Source of the DNA: Bacteroidota bacterium
GTDB taxonomy: Bacteria > Bacteroidota > Bacteroidia > Bacteroidales > UBA4417
DNA: 64,000 nucleotides
Direction: 5' to 3'
NCBI GenBank assembly: GCA_013376995.1
Contig: JACAAZ010000016.1
Coordinates: forward strand, 1-64,000
The notes under the pieces were generated by a model. It saw nothing but the letters and a program-made list of their open reading frames with translations, had not been told where the DNA came from and made no database searches. The position numbers were made by a program, and so were the translations under genes. Positions 26,501 through 35,659 of this stretch are shown piece by piece; positions within the stretch are counted from its first letter, which is position 1, and each line of letters starts with the position of its first letter.

Positions 26501-26974
26501 AACGCTGATTATCTTATCACTACCGGCTAATTGGGACTGGACGTAGGAGGTAATATCCCATTCATAATATCCGGCAGCAGCCAGCAAGGATGTTGTAGCC
26601 ACAATTGTTCCTTCGGCAGGTGCATTGTTCCAGGTAATCCCCAATTCTGTCCAGGCATCGGAAACCTGGTGAATATTCATATCAACAGCTAAAGAAGTTG
26701 TGGCGTAGATCCTAAGGATTGCACTTGATGCAGCTGTAATACCTGATGTTGTCAGGTCAAACTTAATGTAAGCTTTCCTGAAATTGCTTGCGGTACCTTT
26801 CTTAACAAGCAATGGGTTTGCTGTACCATAATTCACGTTTGCATTTACATCGTGAATATATGAATCAGCCGAGGGATTAAAAACAACCTGAGCATTTGCC
26901 GGTACTAAGATACCTGAAAGAATAATGGCAGTATATAGTAAGATGCAGGACTTCCTGACCAAAATGTTCTTCAT
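23534..26974 (-). CDS. CBM96-like / Fn3 / right-handed beta-helix surface protein with dockerin-like C-terminus
   Basis: A 1146-residue exported protein. Signal peptide 1-28; DNRLRE/CBM96-like carbohydrate-binding domain 29-190 (YIKFDLTTSGI, WTELGITWNNAP, YEWDITSYVQ); two Fn3 domains at 195-378, each with a segment like LSWTDNSDSETGFRVERK; right-handed parallel beta-helix 383-860 (repeats such as VIRNNTISDISKNAMII); third Fn3 863-950; C-terminal beta-domain plus two dockerin-like loops (DVNQDGVLDFADM, DIDGNGIVNILDL) 958-1146. The beta-helix is a common fold for polysaccharide lyases and glycoside hydrolases acting on uronates, but no catalytic set was identified. The paralogue at 33292 has the same binding domain and beta-helix but ends in a T9SS type A domain instead. 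Confidence 0.8.
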   Translation of the reverse strand: MKNILVRKSCILLYTAIILSGILVPANAQVVFNPSADSYIHDVNANVNYGTANPLLVKKGTASNFRKAYIKFDLTTSGITAASSAILRIYATTSLAVDMNIHQVSDAWTELGITWNNAPAEGTIVATTSLLAAAGYYEWDITSYVQSQLAGSDKIISVVVYSATVTSGTINFTSREAATNKPELVVTATSTTPAAPSNLSATAFSSGHVDLSWTDNSDSETGFRVERKTGSGTYGEIAVVGSNVASYSDLTTSANTTYTYRVRAYNTFGNSDYSNEASVTTPAPPPLPLAPTGLVVTPVSQTQLDLGWVDASSNEEGFKIERKTGSGSYSEIASLGPNITSYSNTGLTANTAYTYRVYAYNVSGNSAYSNEATASTLSPPQITYYIDALNGSDGNTGLSEVTAWKTLTKVNATTFSANNRILFKAGQVWTGRLYPKGSGSAGFPIIIDMYGSGNKPLIDGNGMTGTGVVYLYNQQYWEINNLEVTNDAAVGDDRRGVRIEAENYGTANHIYLRNLNIHNIKGSIGQNRSDKRTSGIGYAIVDASTTDTHFNDILVENCVITSCDNQGIITECVTDDGFDPYTPQWNAIKITNAVIRNNTISDISKNAMIIRLFEGGVVEHNVCFNTATAITGNTIFSASCSGTVFQYNEGYNNLSPDYDGSLYDADLRSPNTYWQYSYSHDNAHGLFWTCTVQADVNVVCRYNISQNDHGNIFCINYPVNSCFVYNNTVYVPSTLSPLIISERNNGGSGARVYSFKNNLIYNLSSSAAYDWTSGYSRTIDYNCFYGVHPSTEPSDPHKVTGDPKLAGAGTGGTGIGSVNGYKLLSGSSCINKGTSISNNGGFDYWGNPLYNGLPDIGAHEYTLPPLAPSVLTATAVPPSQVNLSWTDNSSNELGFRIERKEGSGTYSEIAVVSANVNTYSNTGLTPGIAYTYRVTAYSAAGNSAYSNEASVTIAAFKTLNLGVLIEGLYLTNGTMRKAQDSSGDHYPGNVADQITVELHNSSSYSVIEYSAPGVNLSTAGNSSLQVPYTKSGSYYITVRHRNSIETCSAIPVSFSATTINYNFDAVSKAYGNNLKPSGDGKWLIYSGDVNQDGVLDFADMLSVDNDISSSASGYLATDIDGNGIVNILDLDVIDVSSSLFIFSVTP

Positions 26975-27094
26975 AATCTGTAGTTATTCTAGTTTGGATT
27001 GGTTTTATTTGAGTTTTACATGGACGCTCAGGCTTCGTCTTCATTTCTGCTATTCCCAGTCATAAATAGTTCGAAAATGAGGCTAACCTTCAGA

Positions 27095-28228
27095 TTAATT
27101 GAATTTTATTGCATTGTATACTTCTGTGTTCACTTTGACCTTTGTTTTCCTGACTGCTTCACCAATGTATTGTTCATAGTAATTGTCGATAAACCTGCTC
27201 CTGACAATGCCCCTGCATTTCTCATATGACCGGAAACCAAGAGTTTGCTTATTGTTTACAGAAATAATCAGCAACACATTCCCTGTTTCCAGTATCTTGC
27301 TGCAACTGTGATTTCCTAATTTCAATGCAACCTGTTTAACAAGTGCCTTTTCCGTATTCTCTTCTTCGGGAGAATAAACCGAATCATTGAAAACCACTCT
27401 ATCCATCCTGCATTCTAAACCAGCAGGAAACTTCCATTTCAATAATCCAGCACTATCGGCAGGTTCAATTCCGCTGATAAAAAGCCTTCGAACCGTATCG
27501 GCAACTAACATCGCAAGCTTCCTGATACCAGGATCCTCATCATCATTGTATGAAATCCTGTAAACCGAACAACTTGTAATATTTCCAGCTTTGTAAAGGC
27601 TATCCCTATCCCTTTCATAAAGGCCGGCAAGGAAAGCATCATCCATTTTGTGCTCGTTCGCTGCCAGCTTTTCCTTCAATTCATTCACCATATTGCTGAA
27701 GCGATAGCTGAAATAAACATCCTCCGAGTATTGCACAGGCCCGTAAATCACCTCATTTTTCGCCTTAGCCTTCAATCTCCTGGCATTTTCCTTTTCCAGC
27801 GCTGCAAGGAAATCAGTATATCCAATTTCCGCAGCTATGCCATTCTTAATGGCAAGCATTTGCTGGACCTTGATACTTACGATCGTATCCAGCGTTTTCC
27901 GCTTTAACAGTTCTGCAGGGGTAGGCCCTTCGTAACTGCGCTCCCAGAATCCACTATCATACGCCGAATTGAACTCTCTTCTGTATTTCTGTATGACTGA
28001 ATACCGTAATTGATTTGCTCGTTGAATAAATTCACTTCTCAGAACAGGGTATTGATCAACATAACCAACAACTATAGAATCAGGCTCAGCTGCATAACCA
28101 ACGCAAGATAAAAATGCCAGGATCTGAACAAGCAGATTTCTCCTGAGTCCTTTTATGTTGCAAACCAGCAAAAACAATTTCGGATGAGAGTCCCGACTTT
28201 TCAGATGCAACTTAACGTATTGATTCAT
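27095..28228 (-). CDS. SurA/PpiC-like periplasmic foldase-type protein
   Basis: About 377 residues from ATG 28228 (an in-frame ATG at 28252 would add eight). A hydrophobic signal segment (LLVQILAFLSCVGYAAEPD) suggests export. The following helical region (IVVGYVDQYPVLRSEF, then a stretch ending LDTIVSIKVQQMLAIKNGI) resembles the N-terminal chaperone part of SurA/PrsA parvulin foldases. A recognisable parvulin (PPIase) core is weak or degenerate, so chaperone activity without isomerase activity is possible. The gene is divergent from susC, so it may help fold SusC, SusD or other exported PUL products (inference). Confidence 0.55.
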   Translation of the reverse strand: MNQYVKLHLKSRDSHPKLFLLVCNIKGLRRNLLVQILAFLSCVGYAAEPDSIVVGYVDQYPVLRSEFIQRANQLRYSVIQKYRREFNSAYDSGFWERSYEGPTPAELLKRKTLDTIVSIKVQQMLAIKNGIAAEIGYTDFLAALEKENARRLKAKAKNEVIYGPVQYSEDVYFSYRFSNMVNELKEKLAANEHKMDDAFLAGLYERDRDSLYKAGNITSCSVYRISYNDDEDPGIRKLAMLVADTVRRLFISGIEPADSAGLLKWKFPAGLECRMDRVVFNDSVYSPEEENTEKALVKQVALKLGNHSCSKILETGNVLLIISVNNKQTLGFRSYEKCRGIVRSRFIDNYYEQYIGEAVRKTKVKVNTEVYNAIKFN

Positions 28229-28468
28229 AATACAACTTCTCCATCTACTCATCCAAAGATCGGGATAAAAATACAGTTGAAAAAAGAGAATGAAGTTTCA
28301 GCAGTTTGCAAATTGGTTTCTCCAATGTTCATTTTTATTTTTTTACATCTGAAATTGGCAAATTTTTAATTCTTAACATTATCCTCCTTTATTTCAGGCT
28401 TTTCTATAATCGGACAATAGAGTAACTCAGATGAACGATTCAGAAACCAGATAACTACATCCGGGGAT

Positions 28469-28476
28469 TACATTTG
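28469..28476 (+). promoter_or_regulatory. Candidate -7 box (TACATTTG) of susC
   Basis: TACATTTG matches the Bacteroidota consensus TAnnTTTG, 45 bp upstream of the preferred susC ATG in the divergent intergenic region. No clear -33 TTTG was found about 20 bp further upstream; activated PUL promoters often lack one because a regulator binds there. Confidence 0.3.
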
Positions 28477-28521
28477 GTCCGAAAAATAGTTTCACAATAC
28501 TGTAACACAAATCGAGTGCTT

Positions 28522-31500
28522 ATGAAACTGAATAATATACGGGTACTTTTTCTGCTGTTCCTGTCATTTGGCGGACAATTGTTATACGCCCAGATCTCGA
28601 CAATTAAGGGAACCGTCACATCGGATGAAGATGGGAGTACAATTCCCGGCGTTAACGTTGTTATTAAAGGTACGACTCACGGCGTAACCACCGATATCGA
28701 CGGGAAATATGCGATACAGGCAAGTCCTTCAGATTTCCTTGTCTTCTCATTCGTTGGTTACCAGCAAGTTGAAAAGAAAGTTGGCAATTTAGCTTTCTTC
28801 AATCTTAGCCTGAAACCTGAAGTCAAAGCATTGGATGAAGTTGTTGTGGTAGGTTACGGTAGCAAGAAAAAAAGTGACCTGATCGGATCTGTCAATAGTG
28901 TCAGGACTGATAAGATGGTTGCCAAAGCATCAACCGACCTCCAGGGTATGCTTAAAGGAGTGGTCGCCGGTTTGCTGGTGACGACCGGCAGTTCCCGGCC
29001 CGGCGGATCCTCAAGCCTGCTCTTGCGCGGAACAAATTCATTACTGGGAGGTACCGGGCCACTGTATGTTGTTGATGGTATACCTGTCAATTCAATTGAT
29101 GACATTAATGCCAATGATATTGAGACTATCAGTGTCCTGAAGGATGCCTCTGCCCAAGGTATATACGGAGCACGAGCATCCAATGGAGTCATTCTGATCA
29201 CAACCCACCGGGGTTCTGATACCAAGGGTAAAATAAATATCTCGTATAACACCCTTATCAGCATTCAAAATGTTAAGCCCAATTTCGAGGTCTATTCACC
29301 TGAAGAATATATGCAGGTAAGGCGTGAGGCTTACAGGGCTAATTATGCAACAGCAGCAAACGGATATACCGGCGATTACAAACCGGATTCCTTGATTTTT
29401 ACTCCTTTTGAACTGGAGAGCATAAAAAACAAGAATTATGTCAACTGGATGGACCTGGCCTTTAAGAAAAACGTCCCCCTTGTAAAGCATGACATCAGTA
29501 TTAGTGGAGGTAATGAGAAGACCAAGTATGCTGCATCTCTTGGTTATTATAACCAGGATGGCGTTCGTTACAGCTCTGATTATAAAAGGTATACCGGGAA
29601 ACTTGCCCTGGACCAGAAGGTTAACAAATGGCTAAATACCGGGATATCTGCTTATTATGCGAATTCTTTGCAACACCAGGAAACCAATAGCTGGGTTGAT
29701 TTCATAACCTTCTCCCCTATTGCCAAGCTTTATGATGATAACGGGGACCTTATCCAATACCCTCTTGGTGATATGAAATCCATTAATCCCCTGATCTGGG
29801 AAAACACCCGGAGTTATGCTGTTACAAGCAACAGGGGAATGTATATCGGTTACCTTGAAATATCACCCATCAAAGGGTTAAAATTTAAAACTACCGCCAG
29901 CATGGATCTGACGTCTAAGGAATATGATACATTCCTTTCTAAACAGGATCCCAGCAGTGTGTTGGGAAAAGGTTATGCATCTGCTCTTTTCCTGGATCAA
30001 CGAAGCTATCTTCTTGAAAACATGCTCACCTATGAAGCCAAACTCAATAATGGTCACCGCTTTGATGTTACGCTGCTTCAAAGTGCCGATAAGAGGCAGA
30101 CTACTTCCACAACTACCTCGGCAACATCTCTTGGAAATGATTTTTTCGGTATTAATAGCCTTGGGTCAGCATTAGAATCCACAACAGCCCGAGATAAAGA
30201 AAAGCATTATATCCTGTCATTCATGGGCAGGATAAACTATGTGATCAATGAAAAATACCTGCTCAATTTCACGCTCCGTTCTGATGGTTCTTCCGTTTTT
30301 GGAGCTAATAACAAATGGTCATATTTCCCTTCTGGTGCCATAGCATGGAATATGCATAAGGAGAATTTTCTCAAATCAGTCAAATGGATCAACGAATCAA
30401 AACTACGACTGAGTTATGGCCAAATCGGGAATGAAGCAATTTCTCCCTACGGCAGCTTGTCCACTGCAGTAAATATGTTTTATGTAAGTAACGGAACTCC
30501 TATTGCAGGTTACCTGCCAAGTACAACACTTCCAAATCCAAACCTGAGATGGGAAACATCAACTACCTATAATATAGGCTATGATTTCTCGCTCTTCAAC
30601 CAGAAGTTGAATGGCTCCATAGATGTATATAAGCGAATAACTACTGACCTATTGACAAAAAGGACCATCCCTGCAAGCTTGGGATATACCAATATGTATT
30701 TTAATCTTGGGGAGATCCAGAACAAGGGTGTTGAAATTACCCTTAACAGTTATATAGTATCCAATGACAAATTTACGTGGCAGGTAGGCGCTAATTTTAC
30801 GCTCAACAGGAACAAGCTTACAAAAGGTGTATTGCAGGATTCAGCAGGAAGGTACATAGATGATGTTGCGAATAAATGGTTCATTGGCAAGTCAGTTAAC
30901 GTATACTACGATTACCAGTCAGATGGCATATGGCAGACAAGTGATATACTGGATTCATTAAATAAATACAGTATGCCGAAAGCCCGTCCGGGTGATGTAA
31001 GGATCAGGGATGTAAGCGGTCCCAATGGTGTGCCTGATTCAACCATTACTGTTGACGACAAGGTAATTATCAACAAGGATCCGAAATGGATTGCTTCGTT
31101 CAGCACATCGCTTGCTTACCAGGGCTTCGAATTGTCTGCTGATGTATATATTCTCAGGGGAGTAACCAAGAGCAATCCTTTTATGTCAGACTTCAACGAT
31201 GGTGGCACTTTACAGGGAACGCTCAACGGGATTAAGCGCGATTACTGGACCCCTGAGAATGCATCCACTTCCTGTTTCCGACCCAATGAAACCTCAGTCT
31301 CGCCCTATATAGCGAGCCTGAATTACCAGGATGCATCATACATCAGGCTATCAAATATCACTTTAGCTTACTCTTTGCCGCAAAACTGGATATCTTCCCT
31401 GAAGATCAGCAGGTTCAAAATGTATGTCCGCGCCGACAACCTATTTACCATTACCAAATTCATGTCAATGAGTACTGAAACAAATCCGGATTCTTACCCG

Positions 31501-31542
31501 GAAACTGTGAACTACATCTTCGGAATCAACATGAATTTCTAA
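28522..31542 (+). CDS. susC: SusC/RagA-type TonB-dependent outer-membrane transporter
   Basis: About 1006 residues from ATG 28522; the frame also opens at TTG 28474, but ATG 28522 gives a clean signal peptide (1-24, ending LLYAQ). Next comes a carboxypeptidase-regulatory-like domain (IKGTVTSDEDGSTIPGVNVV), the TonB-box-like segment LDEVVVVGYGSKKKSDLIGS, the plug domain (LYVVDGIPVNSIDDIN, SVLKDASAQGIYGARASNGV) and a long TonB-dependent beta-barrel ending IFGINMNF. These features define the SusC family, which imports oligosaccharides through the outer membrane together with its SusD lid. susD follows after 22 nt. Substrate cannot be read directly; nearby uronate genes suggest glucuronate-containing oligosaccharides. 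Confidence 0.95.
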   Translation: MKLNNIRVLFLLFLSFGGQLLYAQISTIKGTVTSDEDGSTIPGVNVVIKGTTHGVTTDIDGKYAIQASPSDFLVFSFVGYQQVEKKVGNLAFFNLSLKPEVKALDEVVVVGYGSKKKSDLIGSVNSVRTDKMVAKASTDLQGMLKGVVAGLLVTTGSSRPGGSSSLLLRGTNSLLGGTGPLYVVDGIPVNSIDDINANDIETISVLKDASAQGIYGARASNGVILITTHRGSDTKGKINISYNTLISIQNVKPNFEVYSPEEYMQVRREAYRANYATAANGYTGDYKPDSLIFTPFELESIKNKNYVNWMDLAFKKNVPLVKHDISISGGNEKTKYAASLGYYNQDGVRYSSDYKRYTGKLALDQKVNKWLNTGISAYYANSLQHQETNSWVDFITFSPIAKLYDDNGDLIQYPLGDMKSINPLIWENTRSYAVTSNRGMYIGYLEISPIKGLKFKTTASMDLTSKEYDTFLSKQDPSSVLGKGYASALFLDQRSYLLENMLTYEAKLNNGHRFDVTLLQSADKRQTTSTTTSATSLGNDFFGINSLGSALESTTARDKEKHYILSFMGRINYVINEKYLLNFTLRSDGSSVFGANNKWSYFPSGAIAWNMHKENFLKSVKWINESKLRLSYGQIGNEAISPYGSLSTAVNMFYVSNGTPIAGYLPSTTLPNPNLRWETSTTYNIGYDFSLFNQKLNGSIDVYKRITTDLLTKRTIPASLGYTNMYFNLGEIQNKGVEITLNSYIVSNDKFTWQVGANFTLNRNKLTKGVLQDSAGRYIDDVANKWFIGKSVNVYYDYQSDGIWQTSDILDSLNKYSMPKARPGDVRIRDVSGPNGVPDSTITVDDKVIINKDPKWIASFSTSLAYQGFELSADVYILRGVTKSNPFMSDFNDGGTLQGTLNGIKRDYWTPENASTSCFRPNETSVSPYIASLNYQDASYIRLSNITLAYSLPQNWISSLKISRFKMYVRADNLFTITKFMSMSTETNPDSYPETVNYIFGINMNF

Positions 31543-31564
31543 TCCTGATAAATCTGTGAATAAA

Positions 31565-33190
31565 ATGAAAATCAATAAGATATATTTTTTTGGCGGGCTT
31601 CTCCTTGTACTCTTATCCTGGGGATGTACAGATTTCCTCAAAGAAGAGAATCCATCGGAAGTAACCACTGATTTCCTCTATCATACCAAAGATGGCCTGG
31701 AATCAGCAGTGGTTGGATTGTACAATATTGACAGGGCAATGGCAGATGATGACGAGAGCAAGGACTTTTCAGTGATCATGGGGGATTGCGGAACTGATAT
31801 TGACTTTATGAGGGCGGCCTTGAACCAGGCAGTCTCACGTTATCGCCCCGATTTAAATTTTGCCTCCCAGACAACTGTCAGAAACTGGTGGAAAAAGGAA
31901 TACATGATCATTGAGCGGGCAAACAGCATTATCACGTTTGGCAGTGCTACGGATATTCCTGACAAAGACAAGAAGAAAATTCTTCGAGAAGCTTACATCC
32001 ACCGCGCGAATTCCTATTTCTGGCTTGTTCGTAAATTTGATAATATCTGGCTCAACCTGGAACCGACCACTGCTGGCAACTTTGAAAACCGGGAGTTCAA
32101 GGTCGCTTCACAAGAGGATGTTTACAAAGTAATTATCTCCGATCTTGACTCAGCCATTAGTTATTTTGATGGTGACTGGACTGTAAGGGCCGGCCAATAT
32201 GGCCTTGGCACTGCTCTTTTCCTGAGAACGGATGTAGCATTGTGGCGGCAGGATTATCAAACGGCTGCTACGCTTGCAGAAAAACTGATCACAGAAGGGC
32301 CCTACAAACTGGCTGATCCTTCAGCCATCTTCACAAGGGATGGCAGGGATAATACCAGCGAAAGCATCTTTGTAATGCAATTTGATGAATTCGCTACAGG
32401 CGGTGCCGATGTCGGCACTACGGGTCCTTCGGGACACAGGCTGCCACTAGTTTTTACTCCCTATTACAGCCTGATACCCGGCATGGTAATGGCCTCTGAT
32501 TTTGGAGGTTATGGATGGGGACGCGTTCATCCCAATGAATACCTTCTTAACCTTTACAACCCTTCTACTGACAAAAGGTGGGATAGCTGGTGGCAACATT
32601 ACTATATTTTCAACAACAAAGCCTTTGATTTTTCTTCAGTAACCTATCAATTGGGAGATACTGCCAAGTATGGTGAAGGAAGCCAGTTGACCGGGACAAA
32701 TTTCTTCAAGAATGCAGAAGTCGGTTGCAAAAAGTATTTTGATTGGGTGAAGTTGCCTAATGCAACCCGTTCTTTCAACAATCTTTACATCTATCGATTT
32801 TCAGAGGTGTACCTGATGGCTGCAGAAGCCAACTGGAGGCTTGGCAATGAAACAAAGGCGCTCCATTTCATCAACGAATTGAGGAAGAGCAGGATATCTG
32901 CTGCTGATCCAAACAGGGAACTAACAAGTTTTGACCTCGAGACCCTTGTTGAAGAACAAGCCAGGGAACTTGCATTTGAAGGAAGGCGCTGGTTCTTCCT
33001 GAAACGAATCGGAGAACTGGTTGACAGGGTCCGCGAGCATGGCGGACTTACAATGTTCAAGGGAATTATTGCTACCGATCCTGCCTGGTATTCGGCAAGG
33101 ACTAACATCAAGGAATTCCACGTAAGATGGCCGATTCCTCAGGAAGAAATTGATGCGATGAAAGGATTCCCTCAAAATGAAGGGTATTAG
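31565..33190 (+). CDS. susD: SusD/RagB-type glycan-binding lipoprotein
   Basis: A 541-residue outer-membrane lipoprotein that forms the lid of the SusC transporter and binds the glycan. The signal ends LLSWGC, giving a lipidated cysteine, and is followed by TDFLKEENPSEV, typical of the family start. The TPR-like helical body (REAYIHRANSYFWLVRKFDN) and the C-terminal segment with ELAFEGRRWFFLKRIG and RWPIPQEEID are standard SusD signatures. ATG 31565 is preferred over the in-frame GTG at 31556. It is 22 nt behind susC and 101 nt ahead of the beta-helix gene, probably in one transcript. Confidence 0.94.
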   Translation: MKINKIYFFGGLLLVLLSWGCTDFLKEENPSEVTTDFLYHTKDGLESAVVGLYNIDRAMADDDESKDFSVIMGDCGTDIDFMRAALNQAVSRYRPDLNFASQTTVRNWWKKEYMIIERANSIITFGSATDIPDKDKKKILREAYIHRANSYFWLVRKFDNIWLNLEPTTAGNFENREFKVASQEDVYKVIISDLDSAISYFDGDWTVRAGQYGLGTALFLRTDVALWRQDYQTAATLAEKLITEGPYKLADPSAIFTRDGRDNTSESIFVMQFDEFATGGADVGTTGPSGHRLPLVFTPYYSLIPGMVMASDFGGYGWGRVHPNEYLLNLYNPSTDKRWDSWWQHYYIFNNKAFDFSSVTYQLGDTAKYGEGSQLTGTNFFKNAEVGCKKYFDWVKLPNATRSFNNLYIYRFSEVYLMAAEANWRLGNETKALHFINELRKSRISAADPNRELTSFDLETLVEEQARELAFEGRRWFFLKRIGELVDRVREHGGLTMFKGIIATDPAWYSARTNIKEFHVRWPIPQEEIDAMKGFPQNEGY

Positions 33191-33291
33191 AGGGGGTACC
33201 CTGGAAAACCAAGGCTCAGAACCAAATCAAATGGCTTTAATACTGTCGCCTTGCCTTATGAAATGAAAATAACAGTAAGCAAAAGCAATTC

Positions 33292-35649
33292 ATGAAAAGA
33301 ACAACTTATCTAAGAGTGTATACACTGGCATCCGGCAAATTCATTTTCATACTTGCTGCATTATATTTTTTGGGTACTCAGCATGGTCATGCTCAAGTAC
33401 AATTCACCCCGACCGACGACTGTTACATTTATGCTTCCGGTCCTAAAGCTGCTGACCCATACGGACTTATTGACCCTGATACGCTCAAAACCCGGAAAAG
33501 TGTATCAAGCGATCAGTTTACCCGCGAAACATACGTTAAGTTCAACCTTGGGAATCTCGATACAACTTATATCTCTGCAAAAGTTAAACTCTATGGAATT
33601 GTTGCCGAAGCCAAGAAAGTGCAGGTATTTTACACCGATACTGCATGGTCAGAATTAACACTTACCGGGAATACCCGCCCACCCGGAACCTATATTAACG
33701 ATTTGCTTCTTGTCGCCGGAGAAGGATATTATTCCTGGGATGTTACCAACTATATGAATTCTGCCCTTGCCCGGGGCAAAAAGGAAATAGCTTTCATCTT
33801 TAAGGATGTAGCCGGTGCCGCTTCTACCCTGGATACCCGTTGGCATTCCAAGGAAAATGCATCCGGAAATCCCCCTCTGCTTGAATTAATACCCGGTCAA
33901 CCGGCAATTCATCGTATTGGAGCTTATTATGTCGATGACCTGCTGGGCAATGATAACAATTCAGGTGCATCTCCTCAATTAGCTCTTAAAAGCCTGGAAA
34001 AGATAGACAGCCTCTATTTTGAAGCCGGCGATTCTATTCTTTTCAGATCCGGAGGTACCTGGCAGGGGCAACTCAGTTTTAAAGGAAGTGGAAAAACAGG
34101 CAAACCAATCATCGTAGCAAAATATGGAAGCGGCACCAATCCCAGGATTGAAGGAATGGGATTATTCCAGAATACGGTTCAACTGACAAACCAGAAATAC
34201 ATTGAAATCCAGGACCTTTCAATTTCCAACCTGGGTACAGCCGTTGATTTTAGAAGAGGTATCTACATCCAGGGCGATGATATGGGTGCTGTTACGCACA
34301 TTTTTCTCAGGCGCCTGGAAGTATCTGATGTAAATGGAAGTATGGATGGAGATGTTTCCAAGAATAATGGCGGGATCATATTCGAGATCACTGGTTCTGG
34401 AACTCCAACCTTCTTTGACACACTCGTGATGGAAAATTGTTACATACATGATGTTGACAGAACCGGAACAGCCATCCTGTCCTCCTGGGATACAAGGACC
34501 TCAACAACAGATGGTGACTGGACTCCCAGCAAGAATGTTATTTTCAGGAACAACACCTTTGAAAATACAGGTGCCAATGCATTAATTGTCAGGGTATCTT
34601 TCCGTCCGCTCATCGAGCATAACCTTTTTACACATTGCTCTACTAAAGGCTCAGGAAACGCAAGTTTTAGCTTCAATACAAATTATGCAACCTGGCAATA
34701 TAATGAAGCCTGCTTAACTGTATATAATTCGGGTGATGAAGATGCAGGAGGATTCGACTCCGATTACAACTCAAAGTTTACAACCATACAGTACAATTTC
34801 AGCCACGACAATGGTTATGGTGCCTTACTGGTTACCGGAGGTCCTGGTAATGCATTTAACGATGGCACAGTAATCAGGTACAATGTGCTTGCAAATAATG
34901 GTGATCATGTGATCAGGACTTCCGGTGGAGCCACAAATACTTCAATTTACAACAATACAGTCTATTGCAGGGTTGGATTGTCGAATATTTCACTTGCCTG
35001 GCATAAAAGCTGGGAAGGATATTCATCCAACACGAAATACTATAACAACATATTCCAGGTAATGGGCCCAGGAGCGAATTTCGACCTGGGATCAAGCACA
35101 GGAAACCTATTTGACTACAACATCTTCTTCAGTCCATCTATTACAAATGAACCTGCTGACGCCCATAAACTAAGTCTGAATCCTTTGCTCATTGCTCCTG
35201 ATTCAATAGGTTCTCTTTCTGACAGTATCTCCAGTTACGGTATACGGAAATTTTCCCCGGCCATTAATTCCGGGATGTCAGTTCCTGGCAGCCCCATGTT
35301 TGATATACAGGGAAATGCTGTACCAACGTACGGCATTCCGGACAGGGGGGCTATTGAATACACCGGCCCTACTGCAATTGAGGAGAATGAATCATTGTCA
35401 AAAATTGACGTCCACCCTAATCCTGCACATGATTTTCTATTTATTAACCTGAAAATGCTTCCGAAAGGTGAAACTGAAATTGGTTTTTATTCATCAGAAG
35501 GCAGGCTCTGTTATATTGAGAAAATTGAAAACAACACCGGGGAAGCAAGAATCAACATTGCTAAAGCAAAACTGAAGCCTGGAATCTATATTTTGAAGGT
35601 TTCATCAAAGGATTCTGTTCATTTAAACACCCAGGTAATCATCGATTAA
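33292..35649 (+). CDS. CBM96-like / right-handed beta-helix T9SS cargo protein
   Basis: A 785-residue secreted protein. Signal peptide 1-34 (GHAQ); DNRLRE/CBM96-like binding domain 35-200 (ETYVKFNLGNLD, YYSWDVTNYMNSAL); right-handed beta-helix 208-690, starting YYVDDLLGNDNNSGAS and containing motifs such as NVIFRNNTFENTGANALIV; T9SS type A sorting domain 695-785 (KIDVHPNPAHDFL, PGIYILKVSS). The fold and PUL position make a polysaccharide lyase or hydrolase plausible, and CBM96 domains are known to bind alginate-type uronates, but no catalytic residues could be assigned. It shares its first two modules with the protein at 23534. It lies in the likely susCD transcript. Confidence 0.82.
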   Translation: MKRTTYLRVYTLASGKFIFILAALYFLGTQHGHAQVQFTPTDDCYIYASGPKAADPYGLIDPDTLKTRKSVSSDQFTRETYVKFNLGNLDTTYISAKVKLYGIVAEAKKVQVFYTDTAWSELTLTGNTRPPGTYINDLLLVAGEGYYSWDVTNYMNSALARGKKEIAFIFKDVAGAASTLDTRWHSKENASGNPPLLELIPGQPAIHRIGAYYVDDLLGNDNNSGASPQLALKSLEKIDSLYFEAGDSILFRSGGTWQGQLSFKGSGKTGKPIIVAKYGSGTNPRIEGMGLFQNTVQLTNQKYIEIQDLSISNLGTAVDFRRGIYIQGDDMGAVTHIFLRRLEVSDVNGSMDGDVSKNNGGIIFEITGSGTPTFFDTLVMENCYIHDVDRTGTAILSSWDTRTSTTDGDWTPSKNVIFRNNTFENTGANALIVRVSFRPLIEHNLFTHCSTKGSGNASFSFNTNYATWQYNEACLTVYNSGDEDAGGFDSDYNSKFTTIQYNFSHDNGYGALLVTGGPGNAFNDGTVIRYNVLANNGDHVIRTSGGATNTSIYNNTVYCRVGLSNISLAWHKSWEGYSSNTKYYNNIFQVMGPGANFDLGSSTGNLFDYNIFFSPSITNEPADAHKLSLNPLLIAPDSIGSLSDSISSYGIRKFSPAINSGMSVPGSPMFDIQGNAVPTYGIPDRGAIEYTGPTAIEENESLSKIDVHPNPAHDFLFINLKMLPKGETEIGFYSSEGRLCYIEKIENNTGEARINIAKAKLKPGIYILKVSSKDSVHLNTQVIID

Positions 35650-35659
35650 AAATTTGAAT

